Notes: generated by a model not told the origin, from the sequence alone. Shown: positions 17,431 through 26,308, counted from the first letter of the stretch. The stretch is DNA of 34,746 nucleotides from Alphaproteobacteria bacterium (GCA_004293935.1 RDZH01000027.1:1-34746), one strand, 5' to 3'. Translations and numbers: made by a program.

Positions 17431-18131
17431 TCCGTTGGAAGGCGCACTGGAAACGCTTCTTCAAATCTGAACGCGTGCATCAATTCATCGGGCTAGTATG
17501 CGCCTATTATACACGATTCGTTTTGCTCACGGGGCGCATGGAAACCATCATTGATGATCATGCCAAACCCTATTTTGATGGAACAAACCAAGCGATCTTT
17601 GTCGCGTGGCATAGCCGTATGATGCTCATGCAATCGCATACTCCCAAAGGTCGCCCTTTGCACGCCCTTGTTTCATCTCATGCCGATGGTCGGTTGATTG
17701 GTCGTGTGCTGCAACATTATGGTATTGATATTATCTATGGATCAACCTCACGCGGAGGCACGCAAGCCTTACGGCAGCTCATTGCCGCATACCGCAATGG
17801 GGATAATCTTGCCATCACTCCAGATGGTCCGCGTGGTCCTGCGGAAATCGCATCAGAGGGCGTGGCGCACCTCGCCATGCTTACCAATGCACCGATTATT
17901 TGTGTCAGTTATGCATCGCAACGTCATCATCGCTTGAACTCTTGGGATCGCTTTATGGTTGCCCTGCCCTTCTCTAAAATCTATTTTTATGCCGCGACAC
18001 CGATCCTTCCTGAAGATATTATCACATCCCATGCAAATAAGCATACGCAACGTCAGCTTTTGCGCCAAGCGATTGAATCAGCTTTGCACTCCATAACCTC
18101 GCAAGCGGATCAACGGATAGAACCATCATGA
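17427..18131 (+). CDS. DUF374 lysophospholipid acyltransferase-like protein
   Basis: This 234-residue protein matches the DUF374 branch of the LpxL/PlsC-like acyltransferases. Key blocks are FVAWHSRMMLMQ, VSSHADGRLIGRVLQHYGID, GSTSRGGTQALRQL and AITPDGPRGPAEIASEG, the latter two expected to form the acyl-acceptor and phosphate site. It has a basic N-terminus and probably peripheral membrane attachment. In alphaproteobacteria this gene commonly stands between msbA and waaA, and here it overlaps both neighbours by 4 bases (ATGA at each end), so translation is coupled. The inferred role is acyl transfer in lipid A or core assembly; the exact substrate is not established by sequence. Confidence 0.88.
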   Translation: MIRWKAHWKRFFKSERVHQFIGLVCAYYTRFVLLTGRMETIIDDHAKPYFDGTNQAIFVAWHSRMMLMQSHTPKGRPLHALVSSHADGRLIGRVLQHYGIDIIYGSTSRGGTQALRQLIAAYRNGDNLAITPDGPRGPAEIASEGVAHLAMLTNAPIICVSYASQRHHRLNSWDRFMVALPFSKIYFYAATPILPEDIITSHANKHTQRQLLRQAIESALHSITSQADQRIEPS

Positions 18132-19390
18132 TCCTATCGATCTATCGCTTCGCTACCTATCTTGCTATCCCGTTTCTTCCCTATTATCTACGCTCACGAT
18201 TAAAGCAGGGCAAAGAAGATAGGCAGCGCATAGATGAACGCTACGGGCGAAACACAACAATGCGCCCCAATGCTCCCCTCATCTGGATTCATGCAGCAAG
18301 TATTGGTGAAACTAATTCAGTGCAACGCCTCATCCGTCATCTTCTTGCCACCGATCTTTCAGTGCATATTTTGCTTACCTCCACCACCTTGTCGGCTGCA
18401 ACCATGATTGCACAACATCCGATTGATCGCGTCCATCATGCTTATGCCCCTCTGGATACGCCACCATCTGTAGCGCGATTCTTAAAACATTGGCAGCCTC
18501 ATTTGGTGTGTTTTGTTGATTCTGAATTATGGCCCAACATGATTCGGGCAATTTCTCGGCGTGCCATTCCGCTTATTCTGCTCAATGGGCGCATGTCCCC
18601 CCGCTCCGCTGCGCGTTGGCGCAAAGCCCCGCGTGCATCTGCAACAATACTCTCACGCTTTGATGTGATTTTTGCCAAAAGCGAGGAAGATGCACAATTA
18701 TTTTGTGACTTAGGCGGCACAAATATACATTATGTAGGAAATATGAAATATGATGCCGCGCCTCTTAGTGTGGATGAAATACGCTATGATGCCATGCGCC
18801 TTGCTCTTGGATCGCGCCCTTGTTGGGTTGCCGCAAGCACGCATAAAGGGGAAGATGAGTTATTAGCATTGGCGCATCAACAACTACGCACCACGCACCC
18901 TGATGCATTACTGATCCTTGTTCCACGTCATGCCCATCGTGGCTCTGACATTGCGACGATGCTGCGATCTGAGGGGTGGAATGTTGCACAACGTAGCACC
19001 CAAGAAGCACTCACGCCACAAACGTCGATCTATCTGGCAGACACGATGGGGGAACTTGGTTTATGGTATCGCCTCGCAAATATCGTCTTTATCGGTGGTT
19101 CGCTTGTGCCGCATGGCGGGCAGAACCCTATTGAAGCCGTTCGCCTCGGATGCGCCGTCCTGTACGGACCGCACCGTTTTAATTTTACGGATGTCTGCCA
19201 TGAATTACACAAAAGTAAGGCGTTGCTTGATGTGAATAATAGTGATGAATTAGCACAGCAAATCGCGTATCTTATTGAACATCCGAACCAATGCGAAGCA
19301 CGCATTGAGGCTGGCAAACAGTTTCTAAGCACGCATGATGATGTGGTGATACGCATCCATGCTATGCTCGTGCCTTATCTGGAACGTTAA
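18128..19390 (+). CDS. waaA: Kdo transferase
   Basis: This 420-residue inner-membrane GT-B enzyme transfers 3-deoxy-D-manno-octulosonate (Kdo) from CMP-Kdo to lipid IVA. The N-terminus carries one anchor helix, then IWIHAASIGE, the acceptor-site residues of the family. DSELWPNMIRAI and LILLNGRMSPRSAARWRK follow, the standard WaaA central motifs. The C-terminal domain has VAASTHKGED, ILVPRHAHRG (CMP-Kdo contacts) and FIGGSLVPHGGQNPIEA. It is the last gene of the operon. Its stop codon shares bases with the stop of the convergent DUF2155 gene (TTAA at 19387–19390), so there is no room for a terminator between them. Whether it adds one or two Kdo residues cannot be read from the sequence. Confidence 0.95.
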   Translation: MILSIYRFATYLAIPFLPYYLRSRLKQGKEDRQRIDERYGRNTTMRPNAPLIWIHAASIGETNSVQRLIRHLLATDLSVHILLTSTTLSAATMIAQHPIDRVHHAYAPLDTPPSVARFLKHWQPHLVCFVDSELWPNMIRAISRRAIPLILLNGRMSPRSAARWRKAPRASATILSRFDVIFAKSEEDAQLFCDLGGTNIHYVGNMKYDAAPLSVDEIRYDAMRLALGSRPCWVAASTHKGEDELLALAHQQLRTTHPDALLILVPRHAHRGSDIATMLRSEGWNVAQRSTQEALTPQTSIYLADTMGELGLWYRLANIVFIGGSLVPHGGQNPIEAVRLGCAVLYGPHRFNFTDVCHELHKSKALLDVNNSDELAQQIAYLIEHPNQCEARIEAGKQFLSTHDDVVIRIHAMLVPYLER

Positions 19391-20010
19391 TCCAGTGCTT
19401 CTTCTGTGTCTTTTGGCTGATCTTCAGATTTTTTCTTATCCTGCTTTTTCACTTTGGTTGCTTGTTTAACCTTCGCACGGCATTCTAATAAGACGACATC
19501 ATATAATGGATGTTCGGGGTGGGATAGAGCTTTTTGCACTTGGAACAACCAACCATAGAAGAATAAAGGCTGCTTTGCGCGCCGTGGCTCACTTAGCTGA
19601 ACTAAGGCTGCATGTTCAAGAACATGAGGGGATTGGTAGCGCACGCAACGCTGCAATGTCAACTCCATGTGACCATAGACAACAGAACTATTGCTTTTTA
19701 CCGTGACCACTTCACGCGTGGCATTGCGTTTATCAATAATGGCAAGATGCGCATACGGCAATATTTCGGATATAGGCTCTTGAGGTTCTTCTGCTTCTGC
19801 TTCTGGCACTGCATCGGCATTCGGTGCTTCGGCTGCTGGTGTATCTGCCCCAAAGGGCGCGACATTGGGCGCAACTAGTGCAGGCTGTTCTTTTGAAAAT
19901 AAATCACTATCTTCTTGTGCAGCACTATCTTCTTGTGCATAGGCAAACTCAGAAGTGATCACTAGAGCGCAAACAACGGCAACAAGACTAAGGTAGCGTA
20001 AAATCTGCAT
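19387..20010 (-). CDS. DUF2155 exported protein
   Basis: This 207-residue protein has a clear signal peptide (MQILRYLSLVAVVCALVITS, cleaving near AYAQ/ED), so it is periplasmic. An Ala/Glu/Pro-rich linker to about residue 70 leads to a domain whose blocks HLAIIDKRNATRE, HMELTLQRCVRYQ, FFYGWLFQVQKALSHPEHPLYD and VVLLECR match DUF2155. The function is unknown, but the domain is typical of alphaproteobacteria and is found beside the NDUFA12-like gene, as here. The tail is highly charged (KVKKQDKKKSEDQ). It overlaps the end of mlaD by 23 bases; the second of two tandem ATG codons was chosen because it begins the signal peptide. It could assist complex I assembly or envelope upkeep, but nothing here proves either. 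Confidence 0.85.
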   Translation of the reverse strand: MQILRYLSLVAVVCALVITSEFAYAQEDSAAQEDSDLFSKEQPALVAPNVAPFGADTPAAEAPNADAVPEAEAEEPQEPISEILPYAHLAIIDKRNATREVVTVKSNSSVVYGHMELTLQRCVRYQSPHVLEHAALVQLSEPRRAKQPLFFYGWLFQVQKALSHPEHPLYDVVLLECRAKVKQATKVKKQDKKKSEDQPKDTEEALD

Positions 20011-20500
20011 CATCTTCGCTTTTTTGTGATGATGTGCTATCAGATGCGTCATCCACACCCCCTGCACTAAAGATAAACTTACCCAATAATTGTTCTAAGC
20101 TCACAGACGATTGGGTAAACTCAATTTCTGCACCTTGCGTCATTTTTTCGGTATCTGCACCGGGGGTGAGCGCAACAAACTTACCGCCAAGCAAACTTTC
20201 TCCGACAATCGCAGCGGATGAATCCAATGGCAAGGCTAATTTTTTATCTATCTGCAAGCCAATACGCGCTTGGAATGATGCGGAATCAAGTGTGATTTCC
20301 TGCACCGAACCTACTTTCACTCCACCAATGCGTACATCACTACCGATATTCACACCTGTGACATCGCTAAATTTGGCATAAATGAGTGTTTGCTCTTGCC
20401 CAACCATCACATTGCTTTTATGATATGCGGAGATAAAAAACCATCCAGCGCATCCAAGCACTACAGCTCCCATGATTGTTTCTGCTATACGGCGTGACAT
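19988..20500 (-). CDS. mlaD: MlaD, phospholipid transport MCE protein
   Basis: This 170-residue protein has one N-terminal membrane anchor (about residues 8–27, IMGAVVLGCAGWFFISAY) and a single MCE domain: FSDVTGVNIGSDVRIGGVKVG, then ITLDSASFQARIGLQID and SLLGGKFVALTPG. The tail contains an MlaD-like hydrophobic stretch SVSLEQLLGKFIF followed by an acidic Ser-rich end. MlaD forms the hexameric ring of the Mla system that moves phospholipids between the membranes. mlaE and mlaF, its usual partners, are not in the window. It lies 11 bases after the NDUFA12 gene and overlaps the DUF2155 gene. Confidence 0.9.
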   Translation of the reverse strand: MSRRIAETIMGAVVLGCAGWFFISAYHKSNVMVGQEQTLIYAKFSDVTGVNIGSDVRIGGVKVGSVQEITLDSASFQARIGLQIDKKLALPLDSSAAIVGESLLGGKFVALTPGADTEKMTQGAEIEFTQSSVSLEQLLGKFIFSAGGVDDASDSTSSQKSEDDADFTLP

Positions 20501-20511
20501 AAGCCCCTCAC

Positions 20512-20874
20512 CTATTGACCATCAGGCGACCATGCCTGATAATCCGATGTTGATGCATTACGTACCCCACCACTTGCGACATGCCCTTTAGGTTTATACG
20601 CAAATTTAGTCCCTGTCAGATTCGGTTGATGTTCTTTCAACCATGAATATTGCGGCGTGCTAAGATCTGTGGGTAACTGATCAATGGTATAATGCAACCA
20701 TGCGTGCCATACTGGTGGCACTTTGGAAGGTTCAGCAATCCCTTTATAGACTACCCAACGCTTCGCACGTTGCCCCGCACGCGCTTTGCGTTCCGTATAA
20801 TATTTATTGCCAAACATATCTGTTCCGATATGCGTGCCATGACGAAGTGTGTGTAACCAAGTTCCAATATGCAT
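20512..20874 (-). CDS. NDUFA12-like subunit of respiratory complex I
   Basis: This 120-residue protein matches the alphaproteobacterial homologue of the mitochondrial 17.2-kDa accessory subunit (NDUFA12/B17.2). Diagnostic pieces are GTDMFGNKYYTERK, RWVVYKGIAEPSKVPPVWHAWLHY and WLKEHQPNLTGTKFAYKPKG. No signal peptide or membrane helix is seen, as expected for a matrix/cytoplasm-side subunit of NADH:ubiquinone oxidoreductase. The gene order NDUFA12–mlaD–DUF2155 is a characteristic alphaproteobacterial cluster. It begins 40 bases after nspC on the same strand. Confidence 0.95.
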   Translation of the reverse strand: MHIGTWLHTLRHGTHIGTDMFGNKYYTERKARAGQRAKRWVVYKGIAEPSKVPPVWHAWLHYTIDQLPTDLSTPQYSWLKEHQPNLTGTKFAYKPKGHVASGGVRNASTSDYQAWSPDGQ

Positions 20875-20914
20875 TGTTTGTTTATACCTTCATCTTATAA
20901 AAACACAACTAATA

Positions 20915-22045
20915 TCACGGTAATATGCATAATTTCCGTGCAAAATCTTCATAGCCAAACGATTTCACCACATGATAGTCACCCGCCTCATCCAAAATAG
21001 CCAAATCTGGCAAGGGCATACCGTTAAATGTAGTGTTTTTTACAAAACTATATTGCATCATATCAGTAAAGATGATGGCATCACCAACCTTTAATTGCTT
21101 GGCAAAATGATATGTTCCTATCACATCCCCTGTGAGGCATGTATTGCCTGCAAGGATATAGGCGTGTGGGTGCGCCTCATCATCACCAATCACATGCGGA
21201 CGATACGGTACTTCCAGCACATCGGGCATATGGCACGTTGCCGAAACATCCAATACCGCAATCGCCACATCGGATCGTTGCACCACATCCACCACACGCG
21301 CCACCAAATAACCCGCATCATAGACATGCGCTGCGCCTGATTCGATAATCACACGCACCCCATGCGTTTGTTGCAGATGACGCACCGCGTGGCATAATGC
21401 ACCTATATCATAATCTGGATGCGTGAAATAATGCCCCCCACCTATATTGACATAGTCCACGGCATCCAAAGCATGAGGAAGTGTGCGCATCATATGTTCA
21501 ATCAATGCCACGGAAGCATCTGAATGATTTTCACATAAATTATGCACATGCAGATATGAAATACGCTTCAGCACCTCTGGCGTGAGGGCATCATATTCGA
21601 CACCAAAGCGAGAATTGGCAGCGGAAGGATCATAGATGCTGTTCGTGCGCACCAAAGATAAACGCGGATTGACTCTGAGTCCCGCATGAGCAAAACGCCC
21701 ACCAAATGCTTCAAGTTGCGCCACGGAATTAAAGGAAATATGATCACATATCTTCGCTAATGCATCCATATCCTTAGCGGTAAAGGCGGGGGAATAAGCG
21801 TGAACCTCACCACCAAAATGTTCATGCCCAAGACGCGCTTCATAAAGCCCGCTCGCTGTTGTACCATCCAACACTTCTGCCATCATCGGAAAAAGTGCAG
21901 GCATCGCAAAGGCTTTGGTTGCAAGCAACATGGTGCAACCTGTCTCTTGTTTGATGCGTGCAGCAACGCTAAGATTATGCTTGATGGCAGCCACATCCGC
22001 CACATAAGCGGGGGTTGCCATCCTATCGATGGGAAGGCGTACCAT
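20915..22045 (-). CDS. nspC: Carboxynorspermidine decarboxylase
   Basis: This 376-residue PLP enzyme has the alanine-racemase-like fold (fold type III) and removes the carboxyl group from carboxynorspermidine or carboxyspermidine. The PLP lysine is K44 in LLATKAFAMP; CENHSD, YVNIGGGHYFT and IESGAAHV are the expected PLP-phosphate and substrate loops. The catalytic cysteine of this family is C303 in GNTCLTGDVIG. Its ATG follows directly after the stop of the carboxynorspermidine dehydrogenase gene with no gap, so the two are translated together. Together they make (nor)spermidine without S-adenosylmethionine decarboxylase. In many alphaproteobacteria the actual product is spermidine made from putrescine. 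Confidence 0.93.
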   Translation of the reverse strand: MVRLPIDRMATPAYVADVAAIKHNLSVAARIKQETGCTMLLATKAFAMPALFPMMAEVLDGTTASGLYEARLGHEHFGGEVHAYSPAFTAKDMDALAKICDHISFNSVAQLEAFGGRFAHAGLRVNPRLSLVRTNSIYDPSAANSRFGVEYDALTPEVLKRISYLHVHNLCENHSDASVALIEHMMRTLPHALDAVDYVNIGGGHYFTHPDYDIGALCHAVRHLQQTHGVRVIIESGAAHVYDAGYLVARVVDVVQRSDVAIAVLDVSATCHMPDVLEVPYRPHVIGDDEAHPHAYILAGNTCLTGDVIGTYHFAKQLKVGDAIIFTDMMQYSFVKNTTFNGMPLPDLAILDEAGDYHVVKSFGYEDFARKLCILP

Positions 22046-23278
22046 TTATGCAGCAACCTGTGGCGTGAACAAAATATCTTCACCTAATTGTGCATGTGCA
22101 TCCAATTCCACCACATGCCACGGCAAGCCAATTTTTGCCACCTGCTCCATAAACGGATCGGGATCAAACTGCTCAACATTGAATACACCAATGCCACTCC
22201 ACGCCCCACTTGCCACCATCATTGCCCCTGCAACGGCAGGAACGCCCGTAGTGTAGGATACTGCTTGCGCACCAATTTCTTGATGAGTGAGCGCATGATC
22301 GCATACATTATAAATCATGACACGGCGTTTTTTGCCATCTTTGATGCCTTCAAACACGCAACCGATCGAGGTTTTACCCGTATAATTTTCTGCTAATGAT
22401 GACGGCTCAGGAAGCAAGGTTTTCAAGAACTCAATCGGGATGATTTTCTGCCCGTGATGCACCACAGGATCAATGCGCGTCATGCCAATATTTTGCAATA
22501 CGGTGAGGTGCTTGATATATTCTTCACCAAACGTCATCCAGAAGCGAATACGCTTTAAGCCTTTAATGTGCTTCACCAATGATTCCAGCTCCTCATGATA
22601 GAGCAAATAGCTACGTCGCCCGCCCACTTCAGGATAATCAATCATTTGATTAATACTAAGCGCGTCAATTTCCTTCCACTCGCCTTCTTCCCAATATTTC
22701 CCGCGTTGCGTCACTTCACGGATATTGATTTCAGGGTTGAAATTGGTAGCAAATGATTGCCCGTGATCCCCCGCATTGCAATCCACAATGTCGATATTAT
22801 GAATCTCGTCAAAGAGGTGCTTTTGTGCATAGGCGCAATAAATGTTCGTCATCCCCGGATCAAAGCCACAGCCCAAAATTGCCTTAATGCCTTTATCTTT
22901 GAAGCGATCATGATACGCCCATTGCCAACTATATTCAAACTTCGCCACATCACGCGGTTCATAGTTTGCGGTATCCATATAATCCACGCCTGTTTCCAAG
23001 CACGCCGACATAATGGCTAAATCTTGATAAGGCAGTGCCATATTAATCACGAGTTGTGGCTTGAACTTCGTGATGATTGCCACCGTTTCAGAGACATTAT
23101 CCGCATCAAGCTGAGAAATGCTGATTTCTGAGGCACATTGCTTTTGAATCACTTCACATTTTTTGAAGGTGCGACTTGCCAAATGAATACGCCCAAACAC
23201 CTCACGATGCATCGCGCATTTCTTTGCGACAACGCTTCCTGCTGCCCCTGCTCCAATAATCAATACATCCAATGCCAT
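22046..23278 (-). CDS. Carboxynorspermidine/carboxyspermidine dehydrogenase
   Basis: This 410-residue saccharopine-dehydrogenase-like enzyme reductively condenses aspartate semialdehyde with a diamine to give the carboxy-polyamine used by NspC. A Rossmann nucleotide site is at the very N-terminus (VLIIGAGAAGSVVAKK); VINMALPYQDLAIMSACLETG and the GCGFDPGMTNIYCAY block are typical of this subfamily. The chosen start is the ATG at 23278, seven bases after an AAGGAG sequence; the frame is open one GTG codon further. The gap-free link to nspC distinguishes it from lysine-pathway saccharopine dehydrogenases. Confidence 0.92.
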   Translation of the reverse strand: MALDVLIIGAGAAGSVVAKKCAMHREVFGRIHLASRTFKKCEVIQKQCASEISISQLDADNVSETVAIITKFKPQLVINMALPYQDLAIMSACLETGVDYMDTANYEPRDVAKFEYSWQWAYHDRFKDKGIKAILGCGFDPGMTNIYCAYAQKHLFDEIHNIDIVDCNAGDHGQSFATNFNPEINIREVTQRGKYWEEGEWKEIDALSINQMIDYPEVGGRRSYLLYHEELESLVKHIKGLKRIRFWMTFGEEYIKHLTVLQNIGMTRIDPVVHHGQKIIPIEFLKTLLPEPSSLAENYTGKTSIGCVFEGIKDGKKRRVMIYNVCDHALTHQEIGAQAVSYTTGVPAVAGAMMVASGAWSGIGVFNVEQFDPDPFMEQVAKIGLPWHVVELDAHAQLGEDILFTPQVAA

Positions 23279-23367
23279 CACGCAACTCCTTATCTTGTGT
23301 ATTTATCGCACCTATATAGCGCATCTAGCGGAGTGATGCAATCCTAATGTAACGACAAAAAAACACC

Positions 23368-23961
23368 TCATCTCACATTCCAAATTGTGCGAATATTCCC
23401 TTGATAACGGCATTCGCTTGCAATTAGCTCTGCTATATCTTGAGAAATAATTATTAAATTAGCTGAATGTATATGACCTACATGACCACTACCTTTAAGG
23501 CAACTCATAGTTTCATTTAAGAGACTCTTCCAATCTTCGTGAATTATAGGCTTTATCTTATCTAAAGTTTCTACATATTGCTTTTCCTGTACTGTGGTGG
23601 CAGGACACTTGATATAATGAATGCCCTCAGCATCAACATTTCTAGCCATATGTATGGCAAATGTAGTAAATTTTTTGTGCAACCTTAGTATATCCTTACA
23701 TGAAAAATGTGTAGATTCTCGAGGTTTTAACTCAAGTTTTTGAGGTGCTTTGACAACGAGCGGTGATTTTTCTATTGTAGGCTGCACTTCTTGAGTATGC
23801 AACTCTTTAGAAGGAACAGCCAATAGTTGTGCCTCTTGATCGTATCTCTTTTGTGGTTTTTCTACCGAAGACTGCACGTCTGAAGATGAACTAAAGAAAA
23901 ACCACCCTGTCATAGCTATAATGATAGCCGAGTAAAACGCATCTTTATTATCAAAATGCAT
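23368..23961 (-). CDS. Orphan single-pass membrane protein
   Basis: This 197-residue protein is not recognised. One N-terminal hydrophobic segment (about residues 9–24, FYSAIIIAMTGWFFF) is followed by a Ser/Asp/Gln-rich, probably disordered stretch to about residue 85 and then a compact part with three or four cysteines (FSCKDILRLHKKF, HYIKCPATT, MSCLKG, ASECRYQG). The topology suggests the larger part is periplasmic with possible disulphides. It is on the same strand as its neighbours but separated from rpoH by repeat copy C, so it is probably an independent unit. Confidence 0.6.
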   Translation of the reverse strand: MHFDNKDAFYSAIIIAMTGWFFFSSSSDVQSSVEKPQKRYDQEAQLLAVPSKELHTQEVQPTIEKSPLVVKAPQKLELKPRESTHFSCKDILRLHKKFTTFAIHMARNVDAEGIHYIKCPATTVQEKQYVETLDKIKPIIHEDWKSLLNETMSCLKGSGHVGHIHSANLIIISQDIAELIASECRYQGNIRTIWNVR

Positions 23962-24035
23962 TTGTGTTCCCCGTACACCACTATCACCTTTATATAGCGC
24001 ATCGCAATGCAGGACGCAATCGGATTTATGTCGGT

Positions 24036-24107
24036 GTCATACACGCGAAGGCGGGTATCCAGAATGAACGGTTGCTCATGGATTCCTGCCTTACGCCAAG
24101 AATGACG
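24036..24107. repeat. Dispersed palindromic repeat, copy C
   Basis: This imperfect palindrome of about 72 bp starts GTCATACACGCG...GGCGGGTATCCAG and ends TGGATTCCTGCCTTACGCCAAGAATGAC. Its left arm is closer to copy A and its right arm to copy B. It lies 20 bases beyond the stop of rpoH, between it and the orphan gene at 23368. Confidence 0.85.
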
Positions 24108-24127
24108 GCTTCAGCATGTAACCGATT

Positions 24128-25051
24128 TTACACATGTTTCGGCTTTGGCAACGCAGAAAGTGCTTTAGGAGCAGCAAGCAATGCACGGCTACGCTCAAGC
24201 ACAATGACGGTGAGTTTTTCCATCGCACGGGTTTCTATTTGACGTACACGTTCGCGGGAAATTTTATATTTCGCGCTTAAATCTTCCAACGTGGTTGGAT
24301 GCTCACGCAAACGACGCTCTTGGATGATGTCACGCTCACGTTCATTGAGTGCTTCCATCGCATCAGCAAGCAACAAGCGTTGATGCTTCATCTCCTCACG
24401 TTCCACCAACATATCTTCTTGATTTGGATCGGGGGATTCAAGCAAATCCATATATTCACCAGAATCGTCATCATCTCCTATCGTCTGATTGAGGAAATGA
24501 TCATGCGCCCCCATACGATCATTCATATCCGTAACATCGCGCTCAGATACGCCAAGTTCCTGTGCAATATACGCTGTTTGCTCTGGAGTAAGATTGTGTT
24601 CCAATGCATCAATTTGGCGTTTCATCTTACGAAGATTAAAGAATAATTTTTTATGCGACGCGCTCGTACCCATTTTCACTAATGACCATGAGCGTAACAC
24701 AAATTCTTGAATCGATGCCTTAATCCACCACATTGCATAGGTTGATAAGCGATACCCCAAATCAGGATCAAATTTTCTAATCGCCTGCATCAAGCCGATA
24801 TTGCCCTCTGCAATTAATTCCGTATGCGGCAAACCATAGCCTTTATAGCCTGTGGCGATCTTCACCACTAAACGCAAATGACTCGTAATAAGACGGTGCG
24901 CTGCTTCATAATCGCCATGCTCCGCCCATCGCTTGGCAAGCATATATTCTTCATCAGGCTCAAGGAGAGGAAATTTTTTGATTTCTGCCAAATAATTTTG
25001 CAACCCGGCTTCCGGTGCAAGTGCTGGAAGTACTGCTAATTCATGCGTCAT
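24128..25051 (-). CDS. rpoH: Heat-shock sigma factor RpoH
   Basis: This 307-residue sigma-70-family factor is of the RpoH group. Region 2 runs from about residue 50 with LRLVVKIATGYKGYGLPHTE and STYAMWWIKASIQEFVLRSW, the region 2.4 promoter -10 contact. The RpoH box, which separates RpoH from RpoD, is KKLFFNLRKMK at residues 134–144. Region 4 ends in a helix-turn-helix (LEDLSAKYKISRERVRQIE) near residue 275. It directs transcription of chaperones and proteases; clpB in this window has a matching promoter. The gene lies about 100 bases after rluD on the same strand, a common alphaproteobacterial pair. Its translation start is duplicated (see 25048–25087). Confidence 0.96.
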   Translation of the reverse strand: MTHELAVLPALAPEAGLQNYLAEIKKFPLLEPDEEYMLAKRWAEHGDYEAAHRLITSHLRLVVKIATGYKGYGLPHTELIAEGNIGLMQAIRKFDPDLGYRLSTYAMWWIKASIQEFVLRSWSLVKMGTSASHKKLFFNLRKMKRQIDALEHNLTPEQTAYIAQELGVSERDVTDMNDRMGAHDHFLNQTIGDDDDSGEYMDLLESPDPNQEDMLVEREEMKHQRLLLADAMEALNERERDIIQERRLREHPTTLEDLSAKYKISRERVRQIETRAMEKLTVIVLERSRALLAAPKALSALPKPKHV

Positions 25052-25087
25052 ATACTCACCCCATTCATATACTCACCTCATAGTGAG
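25048..25087 (-). promoter_or_regulatory. Duplicated start region and putative mini-cistron before rpoH
   Basis: The 13-base sequence GGTGAGTATATGA occurs twice on the minus strand, at 25065–25077 and 25048–25060, 17 bases apart. The upstream ATG (25068) starts a six-codon frame (MNGVSI) whose TGA overlaps the rpoH ATG as ATGA. A CTCAC at 25083–25087 can pair with the GTGAG of either copy, which could hide one ribosome-binding site at a time. Confidence 0.55.
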
Positions 25088-25157
25088 AATTATCGCTACT
25101 ATCGCTTATTTTATCCATAGATTCAAATGAATAATCTGTCACAAGCCCATCACCTTT

Positions 25158-26150
25158 TCAACTCTCATATATATACGCGATCAGCTCCTCAAGATCAAGG
25201 GGATAGGGTGCAGAAAAACACATCTCTTGCTCTGTATGCGGATGAATGAATCTCAAATGCATCGCATGGAGTGCTTGCCTGCGAAACTGCTGCAATCGCT
25301 GCAAAAGTTCTGTGTCTTGCTCATGTAAGCCACGAAAATAATGCGCGCTATTGCTCAAGCCGTAATATGGGTCTCCGACAAGCGGGCAACCTTTATGCTT
25401 CATATGTACTCGAATCTGGTGGGTGCGCCCTGTACGCAAGCGACATTCCAGCAACGCAACCATCGTGCGAATACCGATACGTCCGATCGTTTCAACCTCA
25501 CGGGTGCGCAACGTCGTATAATCTGTAATCGCCTCTTTACCTGACGGGGTCACCGCCATAAGCACGCGATCTTGGCTAGAACGCCCAAGTGAGGCATGTA
25601 CTGTACCTTGCAAGGGTTGTACCCCCAACCAACATAAGGCATGATAGGTGCGCGATACAGTACGCATTTGCAGTTGCTGCACAAGGTGATGATGTGCAAC
25701 ATCATTTTTCGCCACAATCATTAAGCCACTCGTATCTTTATCTAAACGGTGAACAATGCCGGGGCGCAGCACGCCACCAATGCCAGATAGGCTCTCCCCA
25801 CAATGATGTAGCAACGCATTTACCAACGTCCCGCGCGCTACCCCTGCCGCAGGATGCACCACCATGCCCGCTGCCTTATTCACCACCAAAAGATGCGCAT
25901 CTTCATAGATAATATCAAGCGGAATATCCTCCGCCCGCGCATGGGAGGGAACGAGTTCGGGCATCACAACAGAAATAATCTGCCCCGCCTTCACCTTATG
26001 GGAACATTGCGTCATAGCGCGACCATCACACGCAACAGCTCCTTCCTTCATAAGTTGCTGAATACGTTGACGTGTCAGTGTATGTTCTTGGGTACTTAAC
26101 CATTTATCGATGCGTTGCCCTGCATCGGGTTCACTCACGTGAAATTCCAT
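25158..26150 (-). CDS. rluD: RluD-family pseudouridine synthase
   Basis: This 330-residue enzyme converts uridines of 23S rRNA helix 69 to pseudouridine. An N-terminal S4 domain (DAGQRIDKWLSTQEHTLTRQ) is followed by the catalytic domain. The active-site Asp is in GIVHRLDKDTSGLMIVAKN, with VVNKAAGMVVHPA before it and LLECRLRTGRTHQIRVHMKH after it. Length and the S4 domain fit RluD rather than RluA. An AGGA lies nine bases before the ATG at 26150; the frame is open one TTG further. rpoH follows on the same strand after about 100 bases. Confidence 0.94.
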   Translation of the reverse strand: MEFHVSEPDAGQRIDKWLSTQEHTLTRQRIQQLMKEGAVACDGRAMTQCSHKVKAGQIISVVMPELVPSHARAEDIPLDIIYEDAHLLVVNKAAGMVVHPAAGVARGTLVNALLHHCGESLSGIGGVLRPGIVHRLDKDTSGLMIVAKNDVAHHHLVQQLQMRTVSRTYHALCWLGVQPLQGTVHASLGRSSQDRVLMAVTPSGKEAITDYTTLRTREVETIGRIGIRTMVALLECRLRTGRTHQIRVHMKHKGCPLVGDPYYGLSNSAHYFRGLHEQDTELLQRLQQFRRQALHAMHLRFIHPHTEQEMCFSAPYPLDLEELIAYIYES

Positions 26151-26258
26151 CAATATTATTCCTGTACCATAACGTTATTAGCTATAACAACTATTATTAT
26201 ATATAATGGACGCACTATACACAGAATCAAAACCGTGCGCAAGAAGAACCTCAATTAC

Positions 26259-26294
26259 AAAAAAAGCACCCTCTGAGTAAGAGAGTGCTTCTTT
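26259..26294 (-). terminator. Intrinsic terminator of the gene at 26309
   Basis: The stem GCACCCTCT/AGAGAGTGC (one mismatch) has a 5-base loop and A- and T-rich flanks. It lies 15 bases after the stop codon at 26309 on the minus strand. Confidence 0.8.
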
Positions 26295-26308
26295 CGGTAT
26301 GGTTAGTT

